Positions 10,190-19,082 of a stretch of 21,664 nucleotides of DNA are shown here, one piece after another. The notes under the pieces were generated by a model that saw only the letters and a list, made by a program, of their open reading frames with translations, was not told where the DNA came from and did not search any database. Each line of letters begins with the position of its first letter. The first letter of the stretch is position 1. The stretch covers positions 30,192-51,855 of the forward strand of contig QZLH01000764.1 in NCBI GenBank assembly GCA_003833135.1, given 5' to 3'. A program made the translations under genes and the position numbers. Origin of the DNA: Oehlia diaphana. Lineage: Eukaryota > Glomeromycota > Glomeromycetes > Glomerales > Glomeraceae.

Positions 10190-11588
10190 AAAAGACCTTC
10201 TTTTTCTCTGACCTCCGAAACTTTAAGAAACAGACAAAGAATGAAGACTCTCGTGCATTAAAAATCTTACACGAGAGCTGAGTATTGGCACTCCTAAAGT
10301 TTCTTGCTGGCAGAGGTGTCAGTAGCTTCATTAGAGTGCTTCTTATTGCGGTTAACGGGCTGGGTTGGCCTACTTCTACTTCCTCGCTATCCACACCATT
10401 TCTTGTTCCGGTACCTTTGTATCTGAAGTTGATTGCTCATCCTTCTAACTATTGACGAAGCACTTGACTGAGATAGCGTTATAGTACTCGATGGTGTGGA
10501 CCAAAAGAGCCCATGCTTAAGGCTGAAGAGTTCGATTGTGTTGATGATATTGAAAATCGTTCAGAAACCACAGGCAACACAGTTGCGGCACAATCAGAGA
10601 TAAGACAATTATTTTGACGTGTTAATAGGAAAGTTTTTTCGATACATTCCCTATGAAACACATGCCCACAAGATAACACGGTAAATGCTTCGAATGAAGG
10701 TGAAAGGATCTCTTTACCACATTGCGGACATTTCTCAAGTTAAGTAAATTCGGCATCCTTAACGCTATCATCTCCTAGTTTCTTTAGTATGCTGTACGCG
10801 AAGTTTTGAATGTTGGACAGAGACATCCGGGCTTTGGGAGCTATGAGCGAAAAAAAAGGCCGTTAATATAGCACTACAGGAACAAACGATCAACTGGATT
10901 TTTATTAGCAATTACGTACAGCATTTTGCCAATGCGTCAATCCTCCTTGCAAATCATGTTGATAAGCTTACACATTCCCAGCGGATAAACAGTTTCGGTA
11001 AGAATTTCTCCGATGTCATGTTGTGCCACATGAGTGCTGCGATTGTACCTCTGATTGAGACATTTCTTCGCGTAGAATTGCATGGTTCAGATGGTCTATA
11101 GATCCACTTCGGTCGGATTGTTCATCCTCTGTCCTAATATCTTCGAAAATCCCTAAAGCTGCAAAGATTTCTTCATCCGTGATTTGAGGCGTTTAGTTCT
11201 TACTTTCTTTCTCACGTTCCGCGTCAGATTTGTCGTTAAATATCTTAATATCGGCCCATTTGGACTTGGCCGCCTCGACTGCTTCTAACCGAGCTACTTC
11301 TTTGCGTGTGAGTTCATCATGGATCCGCTCCATAGATTCGTCGTAATCGGAGTTAGATTCTGAATTGGAATCGGAGTCAGAACTAGAAGAACTTGCTACT
11401 GTTTCATTCCGGCTTTCTTCATCCTCAGAACTATCATCGATTACCTTCGGAGGTACCTTACCACCCCAAAGATCTTCCTCCGTGATTCCTGCTAGGCAAT
11501 CGTCACTGTCAAGGTCAGCCTCCGGATCATATTCATCCGCTTTAGCTTCATTCATTCCTTCATCTGTATTCGGAGGCACCTTACCCAT
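10190..11588 (-). pseudogene. Decayed gene: acidic Ser-rich N-terminus plus C3HC4 RING
   Basis: The ATG at 11586-11588 opens a 131-codon frame (MGKVPPNTDEG; second KVPP; run of Ser/Asp/Glu around residues 50-85; charged helix RKEVARLEAVEAAKSKW) ending at TAA 11193-11195. The same frame stays protein-like after that stop (TPQITDEEIFAALGIFED) to TGA 11016-11018, so the stop looks like CAA to TAA. After a frameshift, ALAKC leads to a donor and an intron 10841-10919 (GTACGT..CTCATAG), then SPKARMSLSNIQNFAYSILK, a TAA at 10740-10742, and a RING: CPQC, then CGHVFHRECIE, then CLISDC, giving C3HC4 spacing. A Ser-rich tail follows, then frameshifts (SQSSASSIVRR; NEATDTSASKK). RING domains usually bind zinc and recruit E2 enzymes. 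Joining both parts as one gene is my inference from the intron. Confidence 0.65.
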
Positions 11589-11615
11589 AATTACGGGTTA
11601 CATTTCGATGTGTAT

Positions 11616-11750
11616 TTATTTTCGTGTATTAATTATGACGCTCTCAACCACCCAAGCGCAACGCTCATTCCTTAATACATTTTTCGTCCGCCAACGTGAG
11701 CGAGTCATTTCCAGTAGTAGTGGCGGTAGAGGTGTATTAGTTTCAGACAT
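11616..11750 (-). CDS. Short ORF, 44 aa, unknown
   Basis: An ATG at 11748-11750 opens a small frame beginning MSETNTPLPPLLLEMTRSRW and ending NTRK before TAA, just upstream of the acidic/RING gene and on the same strand. It is basic, has a Pro/Leu-rich start, and resembles nothing I know. It may be an upstream exon or relic of the same decayed gene, or chance. Confidence 0.25.
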   Translation of the reverse strand: MSETNTPLPPLLLEMTRSRWRTKNVLRNERCAWVVESVIINTRK

Positions 11751-12086
11751 TGGTTGTTTGGTTCGGATGAAAATGTGTTACGTTCGGAGTATACCGATGT
11801 GGGACATATTTCTGAAAGGCAGGCGTTAATATAGTTTTTTATGTCGCACAAACAGCGGGTGATTTCAGCGTAGCTCATTACACGTGACATTTATCAATAA
11901 AACAAAACGAGCTTCTTACGGGTAAAATAACAATGTTTTATTTTGCTGTAATAGAATAAAAGTACCGGAAGCGGCAATAATACATAAAATTGCGAATTAC
12001 TACTACTTCGCTCGCTCGCAACATAATACTAATAATTATTATGACTGGGGTAAATGGTGACATGGATGAAGCCTGGTAGAGGCTGT

Positions 12087-12590
12087 TTAGGAAAAAAAAT
12101 TGGAAATTTGAGCCTGCGAGTTCATAGACTTTTCAGGAAAGCTTCCGGGATGAACTTGTCGAATGTCTAGAGACTTATTATTAAATGGTTCCCCCAATCG
12201 TTCTTGAATTGCAGTTTCGAGCGCGCTAACATCTTAACTTGTGTAAATTGGAATCGCTTAAATTACTTCATTGCGTGGAAGCTCAAAGAACCCCCCTATG
12301 GGGATAATAAGACATTGAGAGTAATATTGACCATCTTGCTTTCCTGAAACCCGAAGACACAACTTAGGGTGAGAAATTACTCGCGCTTCGTTCACATGAA
12401 AGCATAACTTCCGGCATATACGCACCTTATTTTTCGCGGGAAGGTTGAGTGAACTTCTACCTAAGGCCAGTCCTTGACGCTTTATATCTCGGATCAAGAG
12501 CCGCCGAATAATAAAAATATGATTAACATTGTCGTATGGTGCCAAGAAACCCTTGAAAGCACATGAAAACGGATTTTCAAACCTTTTCAC
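12087..12590 (-). pseudogene. Unidentified coding relic, minus strand
   Basis: One frame stays protein-like across two stops (12258-12260 and 12234-12236). Before the first it reads NPFSCAFKGFLAPYDNVN, LRVSGKQDGQYYSQC and IPIGGFFELPRNEV; after them DVSALETAIQERLGEPFNN, DIRQVHPGSFPEKSMNSQ, ending at TAA 12087-12089. No upstream ATG-to-stop gene can be made. Base use and decay style match the neighbouring relics, so it probably belonged to the same inserted unit. Family unknown. Confidence 0.45.
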
Positions 12591-12923
12591 ATGATCTTCC
12601 TAGCAAGACTCAAAGTAGCCTTGCGCCTGACGATCTCGGAATTGCAAAGTCCTCAGCCCTTCATAGTATATGGTTTTACCGTCAATATTGACTTATAGGG
12701 TTGGTCCTGTGTTGCGACATAGCTTTTTTCACATTCCTCGCGCGTTTGTTCGGGGAAAAAGAAAGAGGTGGCGGTTAAACGTATTTTATTTCTTTCGAAA
12801 TTATTCTGTCGCACAAACACAGCCAACTCACATGACCATTAAAATCTCCCGAGCTAATGATCATCTCCAGAGTGCAGTAACTACCCGGCCTGCTGATCTC
12901 TGCTCCGGACTAGGGACACTTTT

Positions 12924-13379
12924 CTAGCCACAATTACACCGTTTATGAGGCGTTTTTACATGTTTTATAAAACTATCAGAGTATTCATTGGACGAATGAG
13001 ATGAATCGGGAGATTCAGTTTCAGAATCGCCAGAATAGTTCCCCTTTAGGGTGCTCCATGGGAGGCGAGTCTTTTTAACAAGCGCCACAGCTCCCACTCC
13101 CCTGACGAGCTCTTTAGTACGTAGCGTTGTTCTTAATCAGACATCTTCCGCATCTGTTACAATTTCTGCTAAATACACTTGGTCCCCATCATTGTTTCGA
13201 CCATAAAACCAATCATTGCCAAGTAAGATATAATCAGGGAACGTGGAGTCATGCTTTGCAATCAACACTTTTGTCGGAATTATGATAGGCTTAGTCTTAT
13301 TATTAGGTCGGGATTCGAACTTTATATTTGTAATAAAAGTGAGCGGAACTACAGCCGGCCGACCATCTCCCTGAAAAAT
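12924..13379 (-). pseudogene. Retropepsin-like polyprotein relic, C-terminal part
   Basis: One frame reads GDGRPAVVPLTFITN, then IIIPTKVLIAKHDST, then FPDYILLGNDWFYGRN, a TGA at 13137-13139, and continues KELVRGVGAVALVKKTRLPW, then a Ser-rich acidic part and KTPHKRCNCG before TAG. The ILLGNDWF motif next to a beta-strand pattern is like the second half of retroviral-type aspartic proteases (ILGxDWL) in Ty3/Gypsy polyproteins. Reverse transcriptase or integrase motifs were not found nearby. Assignment is by pattern only. Confidence 0.4.
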
Positions 13380-13402
13380 TTACTATTTCTGTCTTTGGCG
13401 GC

Positions 13403-13567
13403 TCCTATAAAAAAGGTTTGAGCTAAATTTGTGCCAAACGGGCTAATCATACAACATTTATTTAAAATTTGCACTAAAAAAATAATATAAAATTCGAACA
13501 AATTCTAAACAAATATCGTATGGTTGACCCATTTGGCACAAATTTAGCACAAACTTTTTTTATAGGG
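13403..13567. mobile_element. 165-bp foldback MITE, same terminal family
   Basis: The right end is the complement of CCCTATAAAAAAAGTTTG; the left end is TCCTATAAAAAAGGTTTG. The arms match for at least 50 bases with few mismatches, both containing GCTAAATTTGTGCCAAA, and the pairing continues more weakly to the centre, so the whole element is a hairpin. The terminal CCCTATAAAAAA(A)G is shared with the 297-bp element at 6603-6899, although the inner sequences differ. It separates two halves of a coding relic. The target duplication is not clear. Confidence 0.8.
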
Positions 13568-13590
13568 CGCTTATTTGTCTAGAAATTTTC

Positions 13591-14014
13591 CTACCAATAC
13601 TCTTGGGCATTTATCGGAACACATGTATGGTCCCCGAGTCCAGGTTCTAGGACACAATAGACTTTATTGTTGCCAGCTTTAGCTTCGACAGTTTTTACGT
13701 ACATGTTTATATGTAAAAAAACGCATTTGCCAGTCGCGGGATGACTGCTTTTGACGCTCCATAACTCTATATCTTGATCAAAAAATGAATTCTCACCTAA
13801 CCCATCATTGAAATCAGTAGCTGTACATTTGGTTATTTTAGTTATTTCATTTTCCACGGTCTCTGCCTCCGAATTTTCATCGGAAGTTCGGAACTAGGGT
13901 AAGACCTTCCAAGTCTGTTTTACCTATAGCATAATTATTTCCCACATCTAATCTTTCTGACTCTTGCCTTAATGCAATTCTTGTAAGAAGGCTAAGATAT
14001 TGTGGTGTTGCATT
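13591..14014 (-). pseudogene. Polyprotein-like relic, N-terminal part
   Basis: A first frame (14014 to about 13885) reads NATPQYLSLLTRIALRQESE and then YAIGKTDLEGLTLVPNFR; a second (about 13880-13591) reads SDENSEAETVENEITKIT, FNDGLGENSFFDQDIELW, SSHPATGKCVFLHINMYV, NNKVYCVLEPGLGDHTCVPI, ending at TAG 13591-13593. The segment YCVLEPGLGD stands where a retropepsin would have its D-T/S-G motif, with Glu-Pro-Gly instead; together with the ILLGNDW segment at 12924-13379, on the far side of the MITE, this suggests one decayed gag-protease-type gene. There is no credible start codon. Confidence in the family is low, in decayed coding origin moderate. Confidence 0.4.
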
Positions 14015-15177
14015 TCATCCACCATGCCTTTATTATTAATAATGTATAATATTTATTGACGCTGTATCTGCTTTACATCATGAAACAAAAGTATGGATAA
14101 TGTCATACAAAGTATTTACCTATTGTTTCTTTTTTAGTTGATATAACATTGAACACAACAATCATTGAGAACCACTGATAATGAATCCCAAATTCGACAT
14201 TTCCACGTATAATTCTCCTAGAGGTAATGCATGAGTTTATGTGATTAATAATGTTTATTCTTGGGTAAAATTTTGCGAGTAAAATTTTAATGTTATGACA
14301 TTAACACGCATTTTGTATGTCAATTTGAAATAATTTTCTTGCTTTTATTGATTCACCCATATATAATTTTTTAATTTCTTTGAAACGATGAAGAATATTA
14401 ATTTCTCGTATTTTGTAACATGTACACACCGTTAAACATAGGAAATAGAGATAATCTTACACTTACTAAGTATATAAGAATTATGCAATAACACTCAAAA
14501 TAATAATAATAATAGAGATTTATATATCCACCGGAAATCTAAATCTATTTGTTAATAAAAGGAATTGAAACGAATTATTGAATTAATAATATTATTTGCA
14601 GTAAGTTTATAAATTCCGTCATATATTATGTCTTACGTATTATAGTTTCGTTGAAAGGAACTGCGTTAAAAGCATTACTACTATCATTACTTGAGTATAC
14701 TAAAAAGCAAACGCTAGACGTTGGTTACTGAGATAATCGAACAATTAAATATTGTAATTATTCTCATATCTTACATACCCTGTTTATATCATTTAATAAA
14801 TCAAGTGATTTTGATTTCATTCAATTTTAAATCCGAGGCCTTGAATTAATTTTGCTTCAGTTGTTCTCTCTTCCTTTTTAATTCTGTATTTAATTTTGTT
14901 TTGAAAATAAATTTGGTCAAACGAAAATTATCCTTACAATGTAACTTTGGCCTTAAATTTTTGAATTAAAATTAACAACGATTTACGTTATCTTACGTTA
15001 TCAAGCAAATAATTTAGGACAGTATCTCACCAAAAGAATACTGTAAACATTATTGTTTTCTACAAAAGAGAGAAAAAAGTTTATTTTAATATTCAAACAC
15101 GTCGGTATACGCTACGCATCACATGATTACAATTACATCACATGGTGGCGGAAATTATATTCCCTATAATAATAGAT
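14015..15177. other. Intergenic, no supported gene
   Basis: AT-rich again. Near 14180 the plus strand reads MNPKFDISTYNSPR before a GT, and an AG near 14440 could lead to a few codons and a stop, but nothing supports this as a gene. No repeat or mobile element end was recognised. Confidence 0.45.
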
Positions 15178-15517
15178 GTTCGTTAAAATAATAAATTTAT
15201 TCTTAAAATAGATTATCGCCGTTTTTAAAATGTTGTGGCATTATATATTTGAGGAATACTATTTTTAAAAATGGCAATAAAAATAAAATTTGAAAAGGAC
15301 ATAAAAAAAATAACATTAAAGATACACTCATCAAACTACTTTTTAAAAAAAACAAGAGATTTATTAAATGTAACATATGTAACATAAAAATTGAATTTAA
15401 ATTAATATGATTACATTTCTTACAATAAAACATATAATATCTAGCTTAGTTAATACCATAGTTTTATATCAAGTTATGATTTGGATGTTTATGACGTAAT
15501 TGAACTCCATTATATCC

Positions 15518-16030
15518 TCAAGTATTTTCAAGACTATTTGGAGGAATTGAAGTTGCATCGTAAGTATTGTCATCTAAATATTCTTGGAAAGTAGGTTGAA
15601 CTATAGTTTCGAAAGATTGTTGTGAGGGAGTAACTTGTTGATAATCAACAGGTTGTTGAATAGGAGAAATTGAAGATACATCGTAAGCATTATCATTTGG
15701 ATATTCTTGGGAAATCGGTTGAATAACCATAGTATCGAAAGATTGTTGTGGGATGGTATTTTGCCGATAACCAATAGATCGTTGAACAATCTGTTGACGA
15801 ATTAAATGTTGTACATTAGAATGATAAGGAAGCTGATGATCAGGAATGCGGGATAAATCAATTCTACTATTTAAGTGTTGCGCGGTTTCCGTTAAATTTA
15901 ATTCGGTATACGTAACATGATAAATACGAGTACCATCTGGTGAAGTAAAATAAAATTCAAGTATAGTATTTTGAGGTGCAGGAGTTGTTATATTAGTATT
16001 ATTGATGAAGTTATTTTCAGTTTGATCCAT
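15518..16030 (-). CDS. Gln/Asn-rich repeat protein, 170 aa, unknown family
   Basis: Start at ATG 16028-16030 (MDQTENNFINNTN); the frame is open 14 codons further up but with no ATG. Parts in order: Asn/Thr-rich start; a conserved core EFYFTSPDGTRIYHVTYTEL (about residues 26-45); an NSRIDLSRIPDHQLPYHSNV linker with a basic-acidic helix; then two imperfect repeats of about 38 residues, GYRQNTIPQQSFDTMVIQP...NDNAYDVSSI and DYQQVTPSQQSFETIVQPTF...DDNTYDATSI. No signal peptide or membrane segment. The TGA at 15518-15520 is followed by 17 more sensible codons (GYNGVQLRHKHPNH) that are similar in the broken left copy, so the stop may be a recent truncation. It diverges from its paralog at 17138-17602. 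I do not recognise the family; a disordered, possibly regulatory protein is a guess. Confidence 0.7.
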   Translation of the reverse strand: MDQTENNFINNTNITTPAPQNTILEFYFTSPDGTRIYHVTYTELNLTETAQHLNSRIDLSRIPDHQLPYHSNVQHLIRQQIVQRSIGYRQNTIPQQSFDTMVIQPISQEYPNDNAYDVSSISPIQQPVDYQQVTPSQQSFETIVQPTFQEYLDDNTYDATSIPPNSLENT

Positions 16031-16050
16031 TAGTAAATTAGAATATCTAG

Positions 16051-16146
16051 AATCAACTGTTTTATTTAGCAATAAAAACCGGTCGGTACTTATTTTACTT
16101 TAAAATTGCCAATAATCTCAAATCAACTGTTTTATTTAGCAATAAA
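16051..16146. repeat. 26-bp direct repeat just upstream of the minus gene
   Basis: The same 26 bases occur at 16051-16076 and 16121-16146, 70 bp apart, while the left copy of the block lacks this sequence. It looks like a short local tandem duplication in the 5' region of the minus-strand gene. The first unit extends the open frame upstream without an ATG. Confidence 0.7.
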
Positions 16147-16173
16147 CAATCTTGTATAATATTAGGTTGTTAG

Positions 16174-16181
16174 TTTATATA
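16174..16181 (-). promoter_or_regulatory. Possible TATA box of the minus gene
   Basis: On the minus strand this reads TATATAAA, about 145 bases upstream of the ATG at 16030. The left copy has CTATAAAC at the matching place, close to its ATG. Position in conserved upstream DNA is the only support. Confidence 0.3.
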
Positions 16182-16184
16182 TTG

Positions 16185-17085
16185 ATAAATTTTTTTTTTT
16201 AAAAAAAAGAAAGAAGAATTACCAGATATTTATGTGTTTATTCAGTTTGAATGAAACGTTAACGTTCGTTTCCTCAGAATTACCATATGAAGTTAATTAG
16301 TAATTTATGCAGCATTATGTAACACAAACAAACGACATCATGAGACAATGTTAGAGTTATTGAGCCTAAAAAAAAAAAAAAAAATTGATATCATTAAACA
16401 AAGATTACCACCCATATATTTAATATAGCGTTTACAAAAAAGGAAATACCTAATATTATATATATTACATAAAAGGTTAAGATAACATGCACATATTAAG
16501 AATATTATTATAAGACCGAAGACCACATGACGACATTGCTTTTAAAGCCACATGACCATCTTTGCCAATCATCATAAACAAACGAAATTTTGCAATCAAT
16601 CGAAAACAACACCTCTCTATTATTAAAATGAATACCATGCTTCAAATTATTAACTTATACATAATAAAGAAAATTATAAAGTTTCTATTGCGTATAGGCA
16701 ATAAAAAAAAAATTCTACACCCTTTTTTAATTAAAATATTATATATGGAAAAAATATTTGAAGGGTATAGGTTGGTGAACATATGATCATTATAAAAATC
16801 TCAAAATCCATCTCTTGTTGGAAAGGTATTTCCATTATAGTTTTATATTATTGTTCATTTTCGTTAAATGTAGTCTAGAATAGTTTGTATATTTAATTTT
16901 GATCGTTACACCATTATTTTATATCCTACTATTTGTTCTCTTTGTAGTCGTCTTTCATAAACTTCCAAATTTAATATTTAAAAAAATGACGATCATTTAA
17001 AAATGGTGCCATCAAAGGTTCGGTATTTACCGATTTTTCGTCGCACAGCGAAATTTGTTGACGTTGTACCATTGTACTTCTCTAA
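16185..17085. other. Shared upstream region between the two diverging genes
   Basis: AT-rich, no gene supported. It includes an imperfect CCACATGAC repeat near 16523-16557 and stretches conserved with the left copy near both ends (TTACCAG and GTAACACAAAC on one side, TCGCACAG...TTGTAC on the other), which suggests that promoter elements lie at the edges and the middle is extra sequence. Confidence 0.45.
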
Positions 17086-17089
17086 TACC

Positions 17090-17097
17090 TATAAAAG
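17090..17097 (+). promoter_or_regulatory. TATA box of the plus gene
   Basis: TATAAAAG sits 41 bases before the ATG at 17138. The left, dead copy has a degenerate TTAAAAGA at the corresponding position. Confidence 0.5.
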
Positions 17098-17137
17098 TAA
17101 GGTTTTTTTTTAAAAAAAAATCCATCTAGAAAAAACC

Positions 17138-17602
17138 ATGAATTCAGGTAACCATATTACACAAGATTTTTCTAATTTACCAACGGATCAAACAAGAAAT
17201 AACTCCGTAACTTCACAAATTACTGATAATAATGAAATCTTTCAGCATACTTCAAACGTAGGAATGAATCAAGATAATTTATATATTAATAATAATAATA
17301 TTATTATTTCTACACCTCAGAATAATACATTTGAATTTTATCTTCCTTTACCAAATGATACACGTATCTATCATGTTACGTATACCGAATTAAATTCAAC
17401 AGAAATCGCACAATTCCTGAATAATAATATCAATTCATCTCACATTCTTAAACCTGTTAACTATCAACAAAATACCATTCAACAACAATCATTCAATAAT
17501 ATGAATATTCAACCTACGTTCCAAGAATATTCAGATAATAATGCTTACGATACAAACTCGATTTCTCCAAACGGTGCTATCCCTGAAGATACTTCAGGAT
17601 AA
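17138..17602 (+). CDS. Gln/Asn-rich repeat protein, 154 aa, unknown family
   Basis: Single open exon from ATG 17138 to TAA 17600-17602, with a TATA box 41 bases upstream. The start MNSGNHITQDFSNLPTDQTR aligns with the SNLLMDQT start region of the diverging paralog. Then comes an Asn-rich linker, the core EFYLPLPNDTRIYHVTYTEL (about residues 68-87), and a single copy of the C-terminal repeat (NYQQNTIQQQSFNNMNIQPT, then EYSDNNAYDTNSISP), where the paralog at 15518-16030 has two. Very rich in Asn, Gln, Thr and Ser, acidic, no signal peptide. Conservation of the core among four copies argues that it encodes a real protein. Function unknown; possibly a disordered regulatory or aggregation-prone protein, which is speculation. 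Confidence 0.7.
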   Translation: MNSGNHITQDFSNLPTDQTRNNSVTSQITDNNEIFQHTSNVGMNQDNLYINNNNIIISTPQNNTFEFYLPLPNDTRIYHVTYTELNSTEIAQFLNNNINSSHILKPVNYQQNTIQQQSFNNMNIQPTFQEYSDNNAYDTNSISPNGAIPEDTSG

Positions 17603-17799
17603 ATTACATCAAACAAATCAAAGTAAGATGTCGTAAGCTGAATGATATTACACAATATACAGTAATCTAACACATCTAATTTTTCGATCCAAAATCTTTT
17701 AGCTTTTAAAGAATAGGTTTGGATGGATAAATATTATAATAATTATTATTATTTATTATTATTATTGTTATTATTTATAAAATATTTACTACATTTTTT

Positions 17800-18451
17800 T
17801 ATTTTAATCTAAGAAATTGATACCCGACAGTTCACATATGGGGTGCCGCAAAGCATGACGGATTGGCGTGGGATAGAGATAGTCCAAAGATTATTATTTT
17901 ATGTACTAATAGACAATTTTCTAATAAATTTTACATGTTTTACGATTAAAAAAAAATTTTAAGAAATTGATTATAAGAATAATTTTAACAAAATAAATGA
18001 TCGTTCGTCATAGCCTAATAGTTCAAGGGTATATGGTATAGCAATATAATGATATAGATGATGGCAAACAAAATAATTTTGATCAATTTCATGACATATA
18101 ATTGGTGATACTCTGAATATTTTTGTTGAATGATGTCTGTGGTGATTCGATGTTAATTTCTTGTTAATATTCAACTTTAAAATTCATAATTTAAAAATTT
18201 TTAACCTGCTATAAACTTTTCTTTTTACCTTTTTGATTTTCCATCTCTTTATAATACCGGGTACTGGAATATGATCGCTTAAAGTGTCGTATGATTGGTT
18301 AAAATGTTGACCTAATAATTATAAATGAAAGAATTTCAGCCAGTTAAGATTTGCCAGAACTTTGTGCAGAATTAAATTTTCTAATGGTGACGTAAAATTT
18401 TGCTTAATGACATTTTCATAAAATATTAATTTATTCATAGTTAAATATGGT
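17800..18451. other. Intergenic, no supported gene
   Basis: AT-rich except for a short GC-rich patch at about 17826-17885 that I cannot identify. The minus-strand open frame at 17971-18174 has no recognisable family. The kinase body expected upstream of the kinase-tail relic is absent here. Confidence 0.45.
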
Positions 18452-19070
18452 AACTATTAGTAATGGATTCAACGTATTTGGAACTAAGCGAAATATTGTA
18501 GGATAAAATAATAATCCTTGTGAAAATAATGGTAACTATTTTATTTGATTATATGTTATTTTTTTTAAAAAAATTTAAAATAGGAAAACATTAAACACAT
18601 TAAAATTAGTTTTCAAGTTATTAAAGGACGTCTCCCACATTTCTCAAAGAATAATAATGAAGAAATGAGAAATGTTTCATATAATTACTATATAATATTT
18701 ATTTTTAATATTTTAATTTATGTATTTATATTTTTTTATTATCAATATTATTTAATTAGCTTTAGACACATTATCGCAAAGTAAGATTTAAGAATTTATA
18801 AGGCGCATCTAAAATAATAAGGGAAAAACCTCAACATTTAAAGAACTTAATCGTTAATTGAATCATAAATTGAAACGATTGACAAACTGAAGTTTTTCGA
18901 AAGAATTGTTTCGAATCAAATCACTTATTCATTAAAGTGCGTGAATGTGTATATCGTGCTAAAACTCTTAGTAATAATCGAATTCAAATCAGATTTTTAT
19001 TTGTATATAATAAACGTTTTAAAGAAATACATAGTGCTTCGACTGTTTCGTCTAAAAATTTCTAAATTAA
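18452..19070 (+). pseudogene. Second copy of the kinase tail and downstream DNA
   Basis: The start corresponds to the last kinase exon at 569-612: the codons read DSTYLELSEIL before a TAG, against DSIHLELSEILKN in the left copy. The following GTGAAAATAATGGTAA, the AATAGGAAAA junction and the AGCTTT...CGCAAAGT stretch match 630-930, and the match runs to AAAATTTCTAAA near 19066. No kinase domain precedes it, so only the tail was copied or kept. Confidence 0.7.
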
Positions 19071-19082
19071 GATACTAACATT

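Larger units (their letters stand above)
15178..17790. repeat. Duplicated diverging-pair block, right (open) copy
   Basis: Same-orientation counterpart of about 5875-8070. It contains the degenerate inverted repeat (15214-15279), the minus-strand gene, an upstream TTACCAGATATTTATG, GTAACACAAAC near 16318, TCGCACAGCG near 17041, the plus-strand gene and the TCCAAAATCTTTTAG tail. The region between the two genes is about 1.1 kb here against about 0.36 kb in the other copy. Confidence 0.8.

Noticed and set aside
11365..11829. 154-codon plus-strand open frame, Ser-rich
   Set aside because: It is the antisense shadow of the acidic, Ser/Asp-coding minus-strand frame; the minus reading has the more natural composition and continues coherently beyond its stop.
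11838..12830. GTCGCACAAACA near 11842 and again near 12809 as possible LTR edges
   Set aside because: Identity covers only about 15 bases and does not extend to either side, so no long terminal repeat is supported.
12670..12927. 85-codon plus-strand open frame
   Set aside because: No family resemblance, basic and Phe-rich in an odd way, and it lies opposite the minus-strand coding relics, so probably chance.
13300..13325. tRNA-like T-arm (GTTCGAATCC on the minus strand)
   Set aside because: The stem bases do not pair, no acceptor stem or anticodon arm is present, and the bases are codons of the retropepsin-like relic.
14180..14515. Possible two-exon mini-gene starting MNPKFDISTYNSPR
   Set aside because: Only about 30 codons after joining and no similarity; GT and AG words are frequent in this AT-rich DNA.
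17826..17885. GC-rich patch
   Set aside because: No RNA fold, ORF or repeat recognised; too short to interpret.
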